NCBI RefSeq assembly: GCF_002127325.2
Contig: NC_035446.2
Span: 154,930,629-154,994,628, forward strand
Direction: 5' to 3'
Length of the DNA: 64,000 nucleotides
From: Helianthus annuus
Taxonomy: Eukaryota > Streptophyta > Magnoliopsida > Asterales > Asteraceae
Shown here: one piece after another, positions 54,752 to 64,000 of the stretch
How positions within the stretch are numbered: position 1 is the stretch's first letter
Layout: each line of letters starts with the position of its first letter
Made by a program: the position numbers and the translations under genes
Notes under the pieces: model-generated
The model's input: the letters and a program-made list of their open reading frames with translations, nothing else
What the model was told of the DNA's origin: nothing
Database searches by the model: none

Positions 54752-56408
54752 TATGAACACAACCAGCAACTAGCAACTGAACTGAAAATATAGTTAATTG
54801 AAAGTGAGCATTAGAAATATTATTAAATATACATATAGATTCATCATAAAACAAAATTTTAACCAAAAGAATAATTACATTCAAAGATGCAGTTTTCGAA
54901 AACATATACTAAAAAAATAAAGAGATATTTTTTACTAAATATGTTTCAAACAAAGTAACATCAATATCAAAAAATAATACATCAGTAATTCACAAAAATA
55001 GTATAAAATATATTCAACGATCTATAGATTACATCTATAAGAACCGTAAAACAATAATATAAGACTGAATAAAAACAGGAAACTATGAAAACATTCAGTT
55101 AAGTCTAAGATATAAAATAAAAACATTGCATACTACCTACAGGATACTAATCATGACATAAAAGATCCAACTTAAAGGCAAAAGATAGTTTCGACAAAAG
55201 GTTAACCAACTTTAAACATGTAGTTTCTGCCATTTGTTAAAGGAGAAACTTAAAAAAACTTTCTTTATAATTAAGAGTCAAACCATCAAATCTGCAAATG
55301 AAACAATAATTTCTGACTATTCGTGATAGAATCCATTAATAAAATGACAAAATCTTATAATAACTTTATGTCATACGAATTTATCTTTGAATGGAATACC
55401 AAATAACATCACAACTGTAAAAAAAATAAAACAAAAACATAGATTCAGGAACAGTTTTTTTAGAATCTTAAAGATCAATATCAAGACATGGATACTATGA
55501 AAATAATAATCGGTTAAAAATAAATAAAAAAATAAAGAACAAAAACCCTCAAAAGCAGCAGATCCTTGTATAAGATCCAAGACATAGAACAAACATTCAT
55601 CAGCTTTAAAACACCATTATACCTAAACATTCATCAGCATTAAAACCTTAGATAAAACTTCATGAAAATACATAGAACAAACTCTGTAGATAATGCTTTG
55701 AGTTTCCAGTAGAATCAAAAGTAAAATATCAAAACAAACAAATTATGTAGCAAAAAACGTTTCGTTGATTAAGATATAAGATATAGAAACACCAAACAGA
55801 GACGGAATCAATCTTCCGAACAAACTTCATGAAAAAACTAAAGCAAAAATAAAGTATGTATCAAATATTTAGACATTACCGATCAAGATTTTGATGAAGA
55901 TTGTATGAAGAAGATGAAGATCAAAAGGGTTTCTTGGTTATTGTGAAGGTTAAAGTTCTCGAAACATACCTCTTGGAAAGTAAATCTTCGGTTGTTTTGT
56001 GAGATTCCATTCTCAAAAACCGGGTATATGTATTTTTTTAAAAAATAAAAGGAAATTGTAATAGTTGTTTGTTTAGATATTATAGGGGTTATGATGAATT
56101 TATGTTACCAACGTATATTATTTCTTTGGAATTATGATCACCATATTTTAATTTGAAATATATAACGAATTTCTTAACTATTGAAGTAACTATCTAATTT
56201 TGTATGATTACAAAATACGAAAATTTTAAAAAGTTTTCATATTTAGTTTTAATGCTAATGGTGGTATTACGATCTATTATCTATATTAATAAACATAAAA
56301 GATATTTTTATTATTAAAGTAACGAAAGGATAAAATTTCATATACTTGAGACAAATTAGATAGTCCGAGAAACAAAATATGAAATAGTATCAAAGAACAT
56401 CATAATTT
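54752..56408 (-). promoter_or_regulatory. Upstream region of the minus-strand B3 gene, probable 5' UTR intron
   Basis: On the minus strand a donor AAGAG|GTATG at 55969 and an acceptor TATATTTTCAG at about 54785 would frame a 5' UTR intron of about 1.2 kb, leaving a short leader before ATG 54751. The interior is AT-rich and has no conserved coding frame. 55970-56100 would be leader and promoter, with no clear TATA. 56100-56408 is the F-box 3' flank, with nothing recognised. Confidence 0.45.
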
Positions 56409-57473
56409 CTAATCGAAAGGCGAAACGATTGTCTCGAAAAATAATGCGCCATTCGGTCCGTTGTAGCTGTCAACATGTTGGATGTAGTTAAAAGAATCAT
56501 TGCAAAGTAGAAGTTCAACAGTATCTCCACAAATACTGGTTATCAACCACTTGTTGTCTTGAATTACATTTGTCCTTTGTTGCGGCTCCAAATGTTGAAC
56601 TATGCGAGCCTTATTGAAAGAAAAGACCTTGATCCAGTCATCATGTTCATATTTGACCAAATCTGCAATTAGTTCACCAGCATATTGAACGACAATGACA
56701 TGGAGCTTGTTCGAAATTGTTAGAAAATGTACTTGGCAAGGATTGACTTCAATACGCTCTGGAAAACGAAGTAAACTGAAAGATTCAGAGATAACATCGA
56801 AAGCAACTATGTTCCTTTCACCAGGTGGAATCCAGTAATTGGAAACAATGAAGTAAATTGTTTTGCCGGAATAAATTCCAGAAGACCATGAATAAAAGTT
56901 TGAACCTAATTGAGTTCCGCTCAAGAAATTTAATTTTCTCCATGAGTCATGACGTCGTGAATATACACGAGCAGTAACTACGTCCCAGTAACAATTAATA
57001 TGAAGCACTTTTAGATCGTTGTCCTCGTCAAAGTACATTCCACCAGTATCGTTGTGTCGACCAAAATACCGAATAAAGTAGGCGTCCGATATCAACTTAA
57101 AACGCCTGGTCGTTGGATTCCAAAGGACCAGCTCATTGTGATTCCTTTTAATGCAAACTAAAATCAGTCCGTTAAACGAACATACAATGCTTAAAAAGGA
57201 CGGATGGACATCATATGGAAAAGTTACGGTTTTGCTAGTATCGACTTCTAAGTTGCCAGATACTATGTCGTCAACGACAATGGAATTTTCTTTAAAGGAT
57301 AGCAGCTTCTTTTGTATTGAATTCCCAACTCGCCGAGTATGGATGAAAACAAACTTTGGTGTGGATAATTCATAACACCATTGTTTAGAAACACATTTGA
57401 AACGACAAACTGCCTTTGCAGGTAGTCTCGATAATATATCTTCAAATATCATTTCATCCCCAATAAGTTCCAT
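56409..57473 (-). CDS. F-box protein with F-box-associated domain, 354 residues, single exon
   Basis: The start at 57473 (MELIGDEMIFEDIL) places the F-box at residues about 4-46 (EDILSRLPAKAV, FKCVSKQW), as is usual; an in-frame upstream ATG would add a hydrophobic leader unlike the family. Residues about 85-330 form an FBA-type region (LVLWNPTTRRFK, GGMYFDEDNDLKV, FDVISESFSLLRFP). Such proteins are the substrate receptors of SCF ubiquitin ligases, binding SKP1 through the F-box. The target is unknown. The length fits the plant FBA family, there is no stop or frameshift, and there is one exon. It lies between B3 and RPA-like genes on the same strand. Confidence 0.88.
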   Translation of the reverse strand: MELIGDEMIFEDILSRLPAKAVCRFKCVSKQWCYELSTPKFVFIHTRRVGNSIQKKLLSFKENSIVVDDIVSGNLEVDTSKTVTFPYDVHPSFLSIVCSFNGLILVCIKRNHNELVLWNPTTRRFKLISDAYFIRYFGRHNDTGGMYFDEDNDLKVLHINCYWDVVTARVYSRRHDSWRKLNFLSGTQLGSNFYSWSSGIYSGKTIYFIVSNYWIPPGERNIVAFDVISESFSLLRFPERIEVNPCQVHFLTISNKLHVIVVQYAGELIADLVKYEHDDWIKVFSFNKARIVQHLEPQQRTNVIQDNKWLITSICGDTVELLLCNDSFNYIQHVDSYNGPNGALFFETIVSPFD

Positions 57474-58294
57474 GATTCGTAATACTCTGAAAAATAAATA
57501 AAAAAAACGATTGTATACAAACTTATTGTATAAAAACATGATAATTACCAATGGAAGATTAATCATTTATAATACAGTAAAAAGTAACTAACCGTGTAAG
57601 AGGAGGTGTTATGTATAAGAATTTTTAAATGAAAAAGTATTAGACATCAATATGGGTATTTATAGGACTTTCATCATATAGTGGAATTATATTTTGGAAA
57701 CCTTAATTTTTTAATTTACGATTTTATCAAATAATGCAAAAGTTAAGAAAGATTTATGTAGATAATCTTGATTTATGATTAATAAGTGTTTCCAAATTTA
57801 AAATTACCTATATTTTCATACTATCCAAGTTTACGATTTTTGTATTTTTGGTATGTTATCAATTACAATAATCAAATCACAGATAAATATTATATAAAAA
57901 ATATTACATTTAGAATGAAATGTTTTTTTACAAACAAATGTTAAAATGTTATCATACGTGTATTATAAATCGTAAATTTTTTTTTTTAAAACGTGGGAAG
58001 GAAAGAATGTATGTTAATTTTGTAAAAGTCTAATACAGTTCAAATATATGGAACAACTAATATCATATATATCCAACGTATATGTAGATAAAAAATATTT
58101 AAATCATAACATCAAATAACATTGCATTTGAACATTTCATTGAAAGCTTTAAAAAGTATATATAAATAAGTAAAAGAATGCCATGTAACATGAAACAATG
58201 AACGGGTCATTTTACAATACAATCGCACGGAACAGATGATCGAATTTTAAAACCAATAAGATGTGATTCCGGAATTTTAGGCGAAAAAATGATG
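57474..58294. other. F-box upstream region and intergenic DNA
   Basis: AT-rich, no gene. It carries the diverged copy (about 57760-57880) of sequence found at 53290-53460. No TATA box is convincingly placed. Confidence 0.4.
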
Positions 58295-59351
58295 TTAGTC
58301 AAATCCGTTGATCTCAAAATGTTTCCTGCAAATTATATTATATAGTTTTAAACAAATAATTGTGTAAACTTAAATGTTATGAAACAAAATAAATCAAACT
58401 TAAAAACTTACTGGTGTTGCAGTAAACCAACTTGACCCGAGCAACGTATATTATAGACTTTTTTTCTATTCATTCGAGTTGTAACATATCCCAATCCTCT
58501 CATGTCATACAATTCCATTTCAATAATATGTCCTCTGTTAGATTTTAATTTATTGTTAAATAGTAAGTTTTAGATAATGTGTAGTCACCAAAAGAGTTGA
58601 CTTACGTGAAATCTTGTAGGAATAACCTAAACATATGTTTCTTTTTGTCCCTTTCGCCACATATTATTCTTCCAACAACATCTACAAAAGGAAAAATATT
58701 AACATAATTATTCAAATAAATGAAAAAAATATATTATAATAACTAATAGATAACAAATATAATTAAACTTTAAACAATAACGTGTAAGCAATCAAGGTTA
58801 AAAGAAATTAAACTTACCAACAATATACTTTTCACGTCTTCTGTCATGAGCTAATGTTTTAATGCATGGTGTCAACGGGTACAAAACAAAACCTTTAGGA
58901 GGATCAACTAAAAAAGGTGTTAGTTTTGAAAATTCATTAAATACGATCTTTTTGTTTGTTGAGACAATGATGTAGCCTTCATATCTTGGATATTCATGAT
59001 ACATGAGATTCTCGATTTTGAATTGAGACAGAGAATATACACCACCAACCATCTTACTAAATGGGTATAAGTTAGAACACTTGATAGGCACAATTGCTGC
59101 AATCTTCTGCCTCTAAACAAAGTCATGTAAAAGGAATTTAAATAAATTAAAGTTAAAAGTAACTTATAAGTCGAACTTTAGTAAACATGTTATGAAGTTA
59201 CCTGTTGGTCGAGTAGCACAACAATCAATATGTCTAAGTCTTTGTCATGCCATACAAATTCAAAGCTAACAAAGATAATAGAATACCAAACACCATCTTC
59301 TTTCAAGTCAGAAAACAAATCAACGGATTCCACTTCTGCCGTTTCCTTCAT
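58295..59351 (-). CDS. Short RPA70-like OB-fold protein, five exons, 224 residues
   Basis: Exons 59351-59202, 59112-58818, 58681-58606, 58534-58412 and 58325-58295 join to 675 bases without a stop. The product matches the first DNA-binding OB fold of plant replication protein A large-subunit-like proteins (residues about 10-50 with VWYSIIFVSFEFVW and DILIVVLLDQQ; EFSKLTPF at about 100; YIVDVVGRIICGERD at about 145-160; FRLFLQDF). It stops after this domain and lacks the zinc-finger domain of full-length RPA1 (about 600 residues). RPA-like proteins bind single-stranded DNA, and truncated ones are carried by many plant Helitrons. It lies directly upstream of the F-box gene on the same strand. 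Confidence 0.75.
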
Positions 59352-59616
59352 TTAGAAAAGACATACTTTAAAAAAAACATACAATAGCATAACAAAGCAA
59401 TAATTCTTGGAAAATGTTATCAACACAACCAATGACATACATAAGAAAATGCAAAAGGAACATCTCTTATTAATATACTTGCAACCACACAAAAAGGATA
59501 AAAACACAAAAGTTCTAACACGGGAACAATTAATAGGTTTTACGAAAAAACAAACAAACACTCCACGAATAAATAAAAACCAATGAGATGTTCAAAACAT
59601 TCTTAGTTGCGACAAA

Positions 59617-61414
59617 CTACTTCTCAACCTTGGGAATCAGTAATCCCACTGTGACACCATCATCATCCACAACCTCCTTGCCAGCTTTACGGGGTTTTGT
59701 AGACGACTGCGAAGACATCACATCAGCATCGTAGATGCTGTCCAAATTCCGCTTCAGTTCGTTTTCCATGACACGAATTGAGGTACCGTTGACATCTTCA
59801 TCGGGTGTTTTAAACATGACTTTAGTAAAATTTGAAACAGGTGTCTCATCGTCTTTGGTACGGGAGACAGAATCCTTAAAAAAGGGAAAACAAATAACGA
59901 TTCAAAGACAAAAAAAAGCAAAGGATTTTTAATGAACAACCAGATAGAAATTACACACATTAACGGGGACCTCATCTGCTGCTTTGATGTCAGAGCTAAC
60001 AACATTCACACGCTCCTCGTCAACAGGCTGAAACATGAAATATAATAGTTATATAATTCGTTACAGTTATATAAAATATAACAAAACACCAGTGCATAGG
60101 TTTTCAACTACCTGAATGACATCAAAAATTTTATCTAGTTCGGCAATCACAGTTCGATTGTCTGTTAATTTTGAAACAGAGTAACCATCCGATTTGTTTT
60201 TTATGTTAAAAGAACCGATGGATATCTTGAATGCAAACTTCCTGTTGAGTAGAGCATTGAGTTCAGGCGGAAAATTCCCTTCGTTAGCTAACTGGCGAGT
60301 TATATACAAAAAATAATAATTTTGTCAAAAAGCGATGTAATGATAAGTAACTAATAAGAATTGACAGTTGTAAAACAAAACAACAAAATATAACGTACAT
60401 CAAGGTTCTTATCCAACAGCTGACTCGCGTTAACCTTCAACAGCTTAAGAACCTCACGCTCAAATAGGGTGAGCGTCACAATCCCTGTACAATCCTGAAC
60501 CCGTATCGGAACCCTGATCCTGAAACACGTTAATTATATGTTATACAACAGTAATGTAACGCATAAACATGTAAAAAATCAATTGATATCTAAAGTAACA
60601 TTACCTCGGAACGGAGTAAACAGTCTTACTGTTACAGCCATCGTCCTTAGACTCCAGAACCACAATATCTTCAAAACCATCGGAACCATCTTGCTTTTCT
60701 TTTGAAATTGTTTTTGTGGTGACAGCTCGATTACAATTTCTGCAAGCATTGTAAAACCAAGAATCCTCGGAAGCAAAAATCTTTATAGTTCCGATAATAA
60801 TTACAAACTTTTTCTGTACAAAAGATATTACAAATGACGTCTTAATGATATGTCAAGTAAAGAAACATGGTAAAAGTTAGACTTTTAGTACCTCCGAAAT
60901 TTGATTTAAAGCTCCAATAGTACTGAACTGAAAATATGAAAGATACTCTTCAGTAGGATCCTTTAATCTGGAGGAACTCAATCCAGAAAAGGTGGAAGAC
61001 GTTTCAGGGGTAATGTTTGAAAGGAACCTAACAAAACATTAAATTCAACGTTATTTGTGAAGTCCGTCAAAAAGTCGGGATATGGGGATGTTAAAACATA
61101 CCTCTTCTTAAAAGTTAACATGTCATCAATTTCAGCGTTGATCAACACGTGAGTGACAGTGTAGAGATTTGAAACATAAAGATACCCTATTAGTGTACAC
61201 AAAATTCTCAAATTAATTTAGATGGAAAATTGTTAACAACACATTGTGTAATTAAAAAAATATTTTATGAAAATGTAGGAGTATACCTCCCCAGAACCTG
61301 TATTTTCCGAATTGAACAATTACAACGACATTTTTTTCATCTTGATTGTCCCTTTCAAAATCCAATATCTGTTCAGCATAAGCATCCCAAAGAGAAACAT
61401 ATATTTGCTTCCCT
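59617..61414 (-). pseudogene. RPA70-like gene, C-terminal half, 5' part cut off by a Gypsy LTR
   Basis: Minus-strand exons with GT-AG borders: 61414-61287 (VSLWDAYAEQIL, VVVIVQFGKYRFW), about 61189-61102 (VSNLYTVTHVLIN), 61031-60895, about 60817-60606 (SEDSWFYNACRNC, the first Cys pair of the zinc site), about 60519-60399 (VQDCTGIVTLTLFERE), 60291-60112, about 60030-59958 and about 59869-59617. This is the second OB fold plus the C-terminal zinc/OB domain of RPA1. The second Cys pair expected before YSVPR is reduced to one Cys, so zinc binding is doubtful. The N-terminal OB fold is absent; the LTR at 61518 starts about 100 bp upstream. The remainder may lie beyond the window. Confidence 0.75.
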
Positions 61415-61569
61415 CTATGAAAAATAATAACAAAAACAAAAAAATTAGAATAGGAGTGATTGAGTTACATATAGTTAGTAGACAAAAAAAAAGATTAACA
61501 AACTCTAAATCCTGAAGTGTGACAACTCGAACCCTTGATACTGATCATCGTGAGACGAGCATTTTATTA

Positions 61570-61696
<127 letters not shown>

Positions 61697-62691
61697 TTAC
61701 CCGCAACGAAATTAACAAGTTCAACCGTTATAATTGCTCGCAACTTAAGACTAGTGATTTGGGCTTAGCTAGGTACCCAACAAATGCATATACCCGGCCC
61801 AAGTTCAACCCAAAAACCCATCTCCTAAAACCCTAGCCTATAAAACCTTACTAACCTCCTTCCCCTTTCATTTTTTTTTGCTTCAAAAACCCCAAACCCT
61901 ACAACAAAGGTACAGCCACACAACATTCCCTGTCTCTCTCTCGTTCTTGATTTTTGGCGACCGGAGTAAGTTCCGGCGACCACACCTCGACGTGATTCCA
62001 GCCGCACACCCAAACCCCTCATCTGATTATGTCCGACACCTCCCCTGTACTTTCTCCACACCCGACGCTCCAGCATCAAGACATCTGATAACGAACAACA
62101 CCTCCCCCCCCTCCGAGCTTCATATTCCCGACAACGACACCCACAACCGATGCCTGCAACATCCGATAATGATGAAGACGGTGGAGGTTGTTGTTCTAAT
62201 TCGAGCCTGGTGTAGCGGTGAAGGCAGGTTGCAGCGGAGCTGGTGGTGGCGGAACCGACGACAGCGGCGGCTGCCGGAGCTCCGGCCCGTGCAGAGCAGC
62301 AGTGGCAGTGGGCATTCCTCTTTTGTCAAAAGGTCCCTTGGTCAGTGAGTGTTTATTTGTGATTATCTTGTACTCTCGTGATTTTGATTTGTGCATAATT
62401 GATGACTAAGGGTGTAAATTGAAGTATGTTATCCGAAATTTGGTTCTACATTTCCTTGCTATATCTGAGATTAAATAGGGTTCATTTACATGTTTGGTTT
62501 GGGGTCTTTGTATTAATGACATGGTTGAGAATGCTTATAATTGTTCGGTAATCGGTAATTTGTAACTTTTGTCCAGATTGTATGTTTCCTTTAAGTTCTA
62601 TGAGATTCTTTTTATTCAAGATATGAATGTAGAAATAGGATTGTTAATTCTTTTGATGATATCAGTAGTAAGTTGGTATCTATTAAACTTG

Positions 62692-62731
<40 letters not shown>
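62692..62731 (+). repeat. (GT)n(AT)n microsatellite
   Basis: About six GT units followed by about thirteen AT units inside the LTR. Confidence 0.9.
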
Positions 62732-62737
<6 letters not shown>

Positions 62738-63129
62738 TGTGTAAAATAGGAAAGTCATTAACTATACATCCATGAAAGGTGTATATTTCTTTCATTTTTA
62801 TTTTGAGGATTTTGAATACTGATTTGATTGCAAATGCACAAAGGGATTAAAAGTTGTGCCTGTATAACTATTTAGATGTGTTTGACCGAATGATACAGTT
62901 AGGGGGTATTTCATTATGATTAGTGTCGATTGTTGCTTTAACATTGAGATATAAAATAATACAACATGTTTGAAGGCGCTATGAATATTTGAAATCTTTG
63001 TGTTTTGATCTGATTTTAGAAGTATGTGGCATTGAAAACATGTTAGTGCAAGTTGATTGGATAGTACATGTTAAGAAATTTTGATTGGTTCGTACAAATG
63101 GATAAGGTTCTAGAAAGATTCCACAAATG

Positions 63130-63450
63130 GTTGCGAGTCAAGAACAGGAGCTTCATCAGTGATCTCGACTCGGAACCACCCAGTAACTGTTTTCATTGGT
63201 GGTTTCGGCTCAACAGTTGGTCATCAGTGTTGCGACTCGAGACCACTCGTCAGTGGTTTCACCAGTGGTTGCGAGTCGAAACACTACTCGGTTGCGACTC
63301 ATATGTGCATAACTCGAGACCGGACTCGAGACCTCAGGGTCTCGACTCAAGAAGGCACTACTCGAAATCTTCGGTTGCGACTCGAAAACGCTAGGTTGCG
63401 ACTCGAGACCTCCTAGTCTCGGGTCGAGACTACCTAGTTTCGACTGGGCT
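63130..63450 (+). repeat. Cluster of GACTCGAGACC words in the last LTR
   Basis: TTGCGACTCGAGACC, GGTCTCGACTC, CGACTCGAAA and close variants occur more than ten times on both strands, including self-complementary GACTCGAGACC/GGTCTCGA pairs. The surrounding LTR is AT-rich. Confidence 0.8.
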
Positions 63451-64000
63451 GTTGGACTCCGTTAATGGGCCGCACTATGTGATAACCTGTTTTGGACTGT
63501 GTGCTAATTGCCACTGCTTAACTGGACTATGTGCTGCTAATGTTTAACTGCTCATATGTTAGGATAGGCCCAATAACGTATATGCTAGTGTGACATACGT
63601 GCTATGTGTTAGATTCGTGTAGTTTGTGCGTGACACTACTTGCATACGAACCTAATAAATATTTAATAACCATAATAGGGTATGGTTGACCAACGTAACA
63701 TAAGTAAATTGACTACCGAGCAAAGCAAAGGTGAGTTCACTACTTTTTACTTAAAGCATGCATTCCCGGTGGTTGGGAAACGGAACGAAACAACTTTTCC
63801 TGGTTTGGAATTGCTTACTATCTCCTTATGAGGGATGCAGTATTTCTATCTCCTTGTGTGGGATACGGGTAACAACATTATCCCCGGTGAGGGATACAAA
63901 CTTACTTTTCTTCCCTTGTTACTGGGAACTTTTAGTTAATTACTGTTTATACGGAAATGCAACGAGCAACACTAAACGAAACTCTATCACTTAAGTCCCT

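Larger units (their letters stand above)
34512..61517 (-). mobile_element. Autonomous-type Helitron (minus), 5' end not found; gene-rich
   Basis: The 3' end is clear: on the minus strand a perfect 8-bp hairpin (34541-34523), then TTCTTAAA and CTAG (34515-34512) followed by host T. Upstream lie the Rep/Pif1 helicase gene (34925-50398, with a nested Gypsy element) and, on the same strand, N-terminal modules of the same gene up to 53132. Beyond that, B3, F-box and two RPA-like genes continue to 61414, where a Gypsy LTR at 61518 interrupts. RPA-like genes are a known companion of plant Helitrons, which supports one large element, but a 5' TC terminus was not recognised. The firm extent is 34512 to about 53132; the rest is inference. 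Confidence 0.6.

Noticed and set aside
61878..62348. 156-codon frame in the last LTR
   Set aside because: It lies just after the LTR TATA box, has biased composition and no domain; it is probably untranslated LTR leader.

Overview
This is a stretch of nuclear DNA from a flowering plant. The overall look (nested chromovirus-type Ty3/Gypsy elements with long LTRs beginning TGTAACACC or TGTGACAAC, a primer site of the TGGTATCAGAGC type, intron-containing RPA-like, B3 and F-box genes, Micron-like MITEs in (TA)n tracts) and the resemblance of one extra retroelement ORF to composite-family sequences point to Asteraceae. The family assignment is an inference; the plant nuclear origin is not in doubt. 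No bacterial, organellar, tRNA, rRNA or CRISPR features were seen.

Layout. 1-3859: 5' end of a minus-strand Gypsy element (W), mostly its 3-kb LTR. 3860-14201: a decayed plus-strand Gypsy element (A): LTR, primer site, an extra proline-rich ORF1, a spacer and a gag-pol frame with eight in-frame stops and no frameshift. Its LTR holds a solo LTR (5971-7821, TSD TATAA). Its integrase is cut at 14202 by an inverted LTR of the same family, which itself holds a complete 2.7-kb non-autonomous LTR element (15423-18103, TSD AGTAG). Each nested insertion can be checked against the uninterrupted copy of the same LTR. 18486-23450: pieces of further LTRs, split by a 2-kb MITE-like element carrying two exons of an ACT-domain (ACR) gene. 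23451-27700: degenerate retroelement and Helitron debris. 27704-33257: three (TA)n-nested MITE-like elements; the largest carries a RETICULATA-RELATED gene fragment and about 1.9 kb of strange ACGCGCCGTTTTTT and TTTTACGTAAAA arrays.

34512-61517: the most unusual block. A minus-strand Helitron 3' end (hairpin plus CTAG) is followed by a full-length but damaged Rep/Pif1-helicase gene, and then by a set of mostly minus-strand genes: B3 domain, F-box, and two RPA70-like genes (one 5'-truncated), plus a plus-strand B3 gene lying between duplicated N-terminal modules of the Helitron gene. The Helitron gene is interrupted in a coding exon by a complete, young Gypsy/Tekay-type element (39644-49438, TSD AGTTT, two 2222-bp LTRs with about nine differences). 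From 61518 to the end of the window runs the left LTR of another Gypsy element with a long (ATT)n tract.

How it works together. The intact-looking host-type genes are the two B3 genes, the F-box gene and the short RPA-like gene. All other coding material is transposon-derived and mostly dead. If the Helitron really extends past 53 kb, the RPA-like, B3 and F-box genes are its cargo. That point cannot be settled here because the Helitron 5' end was not found. A second theme is that at least six different LTR families here each carry a cluster of their own self-complementary word, usually just upstream of the TATA box.
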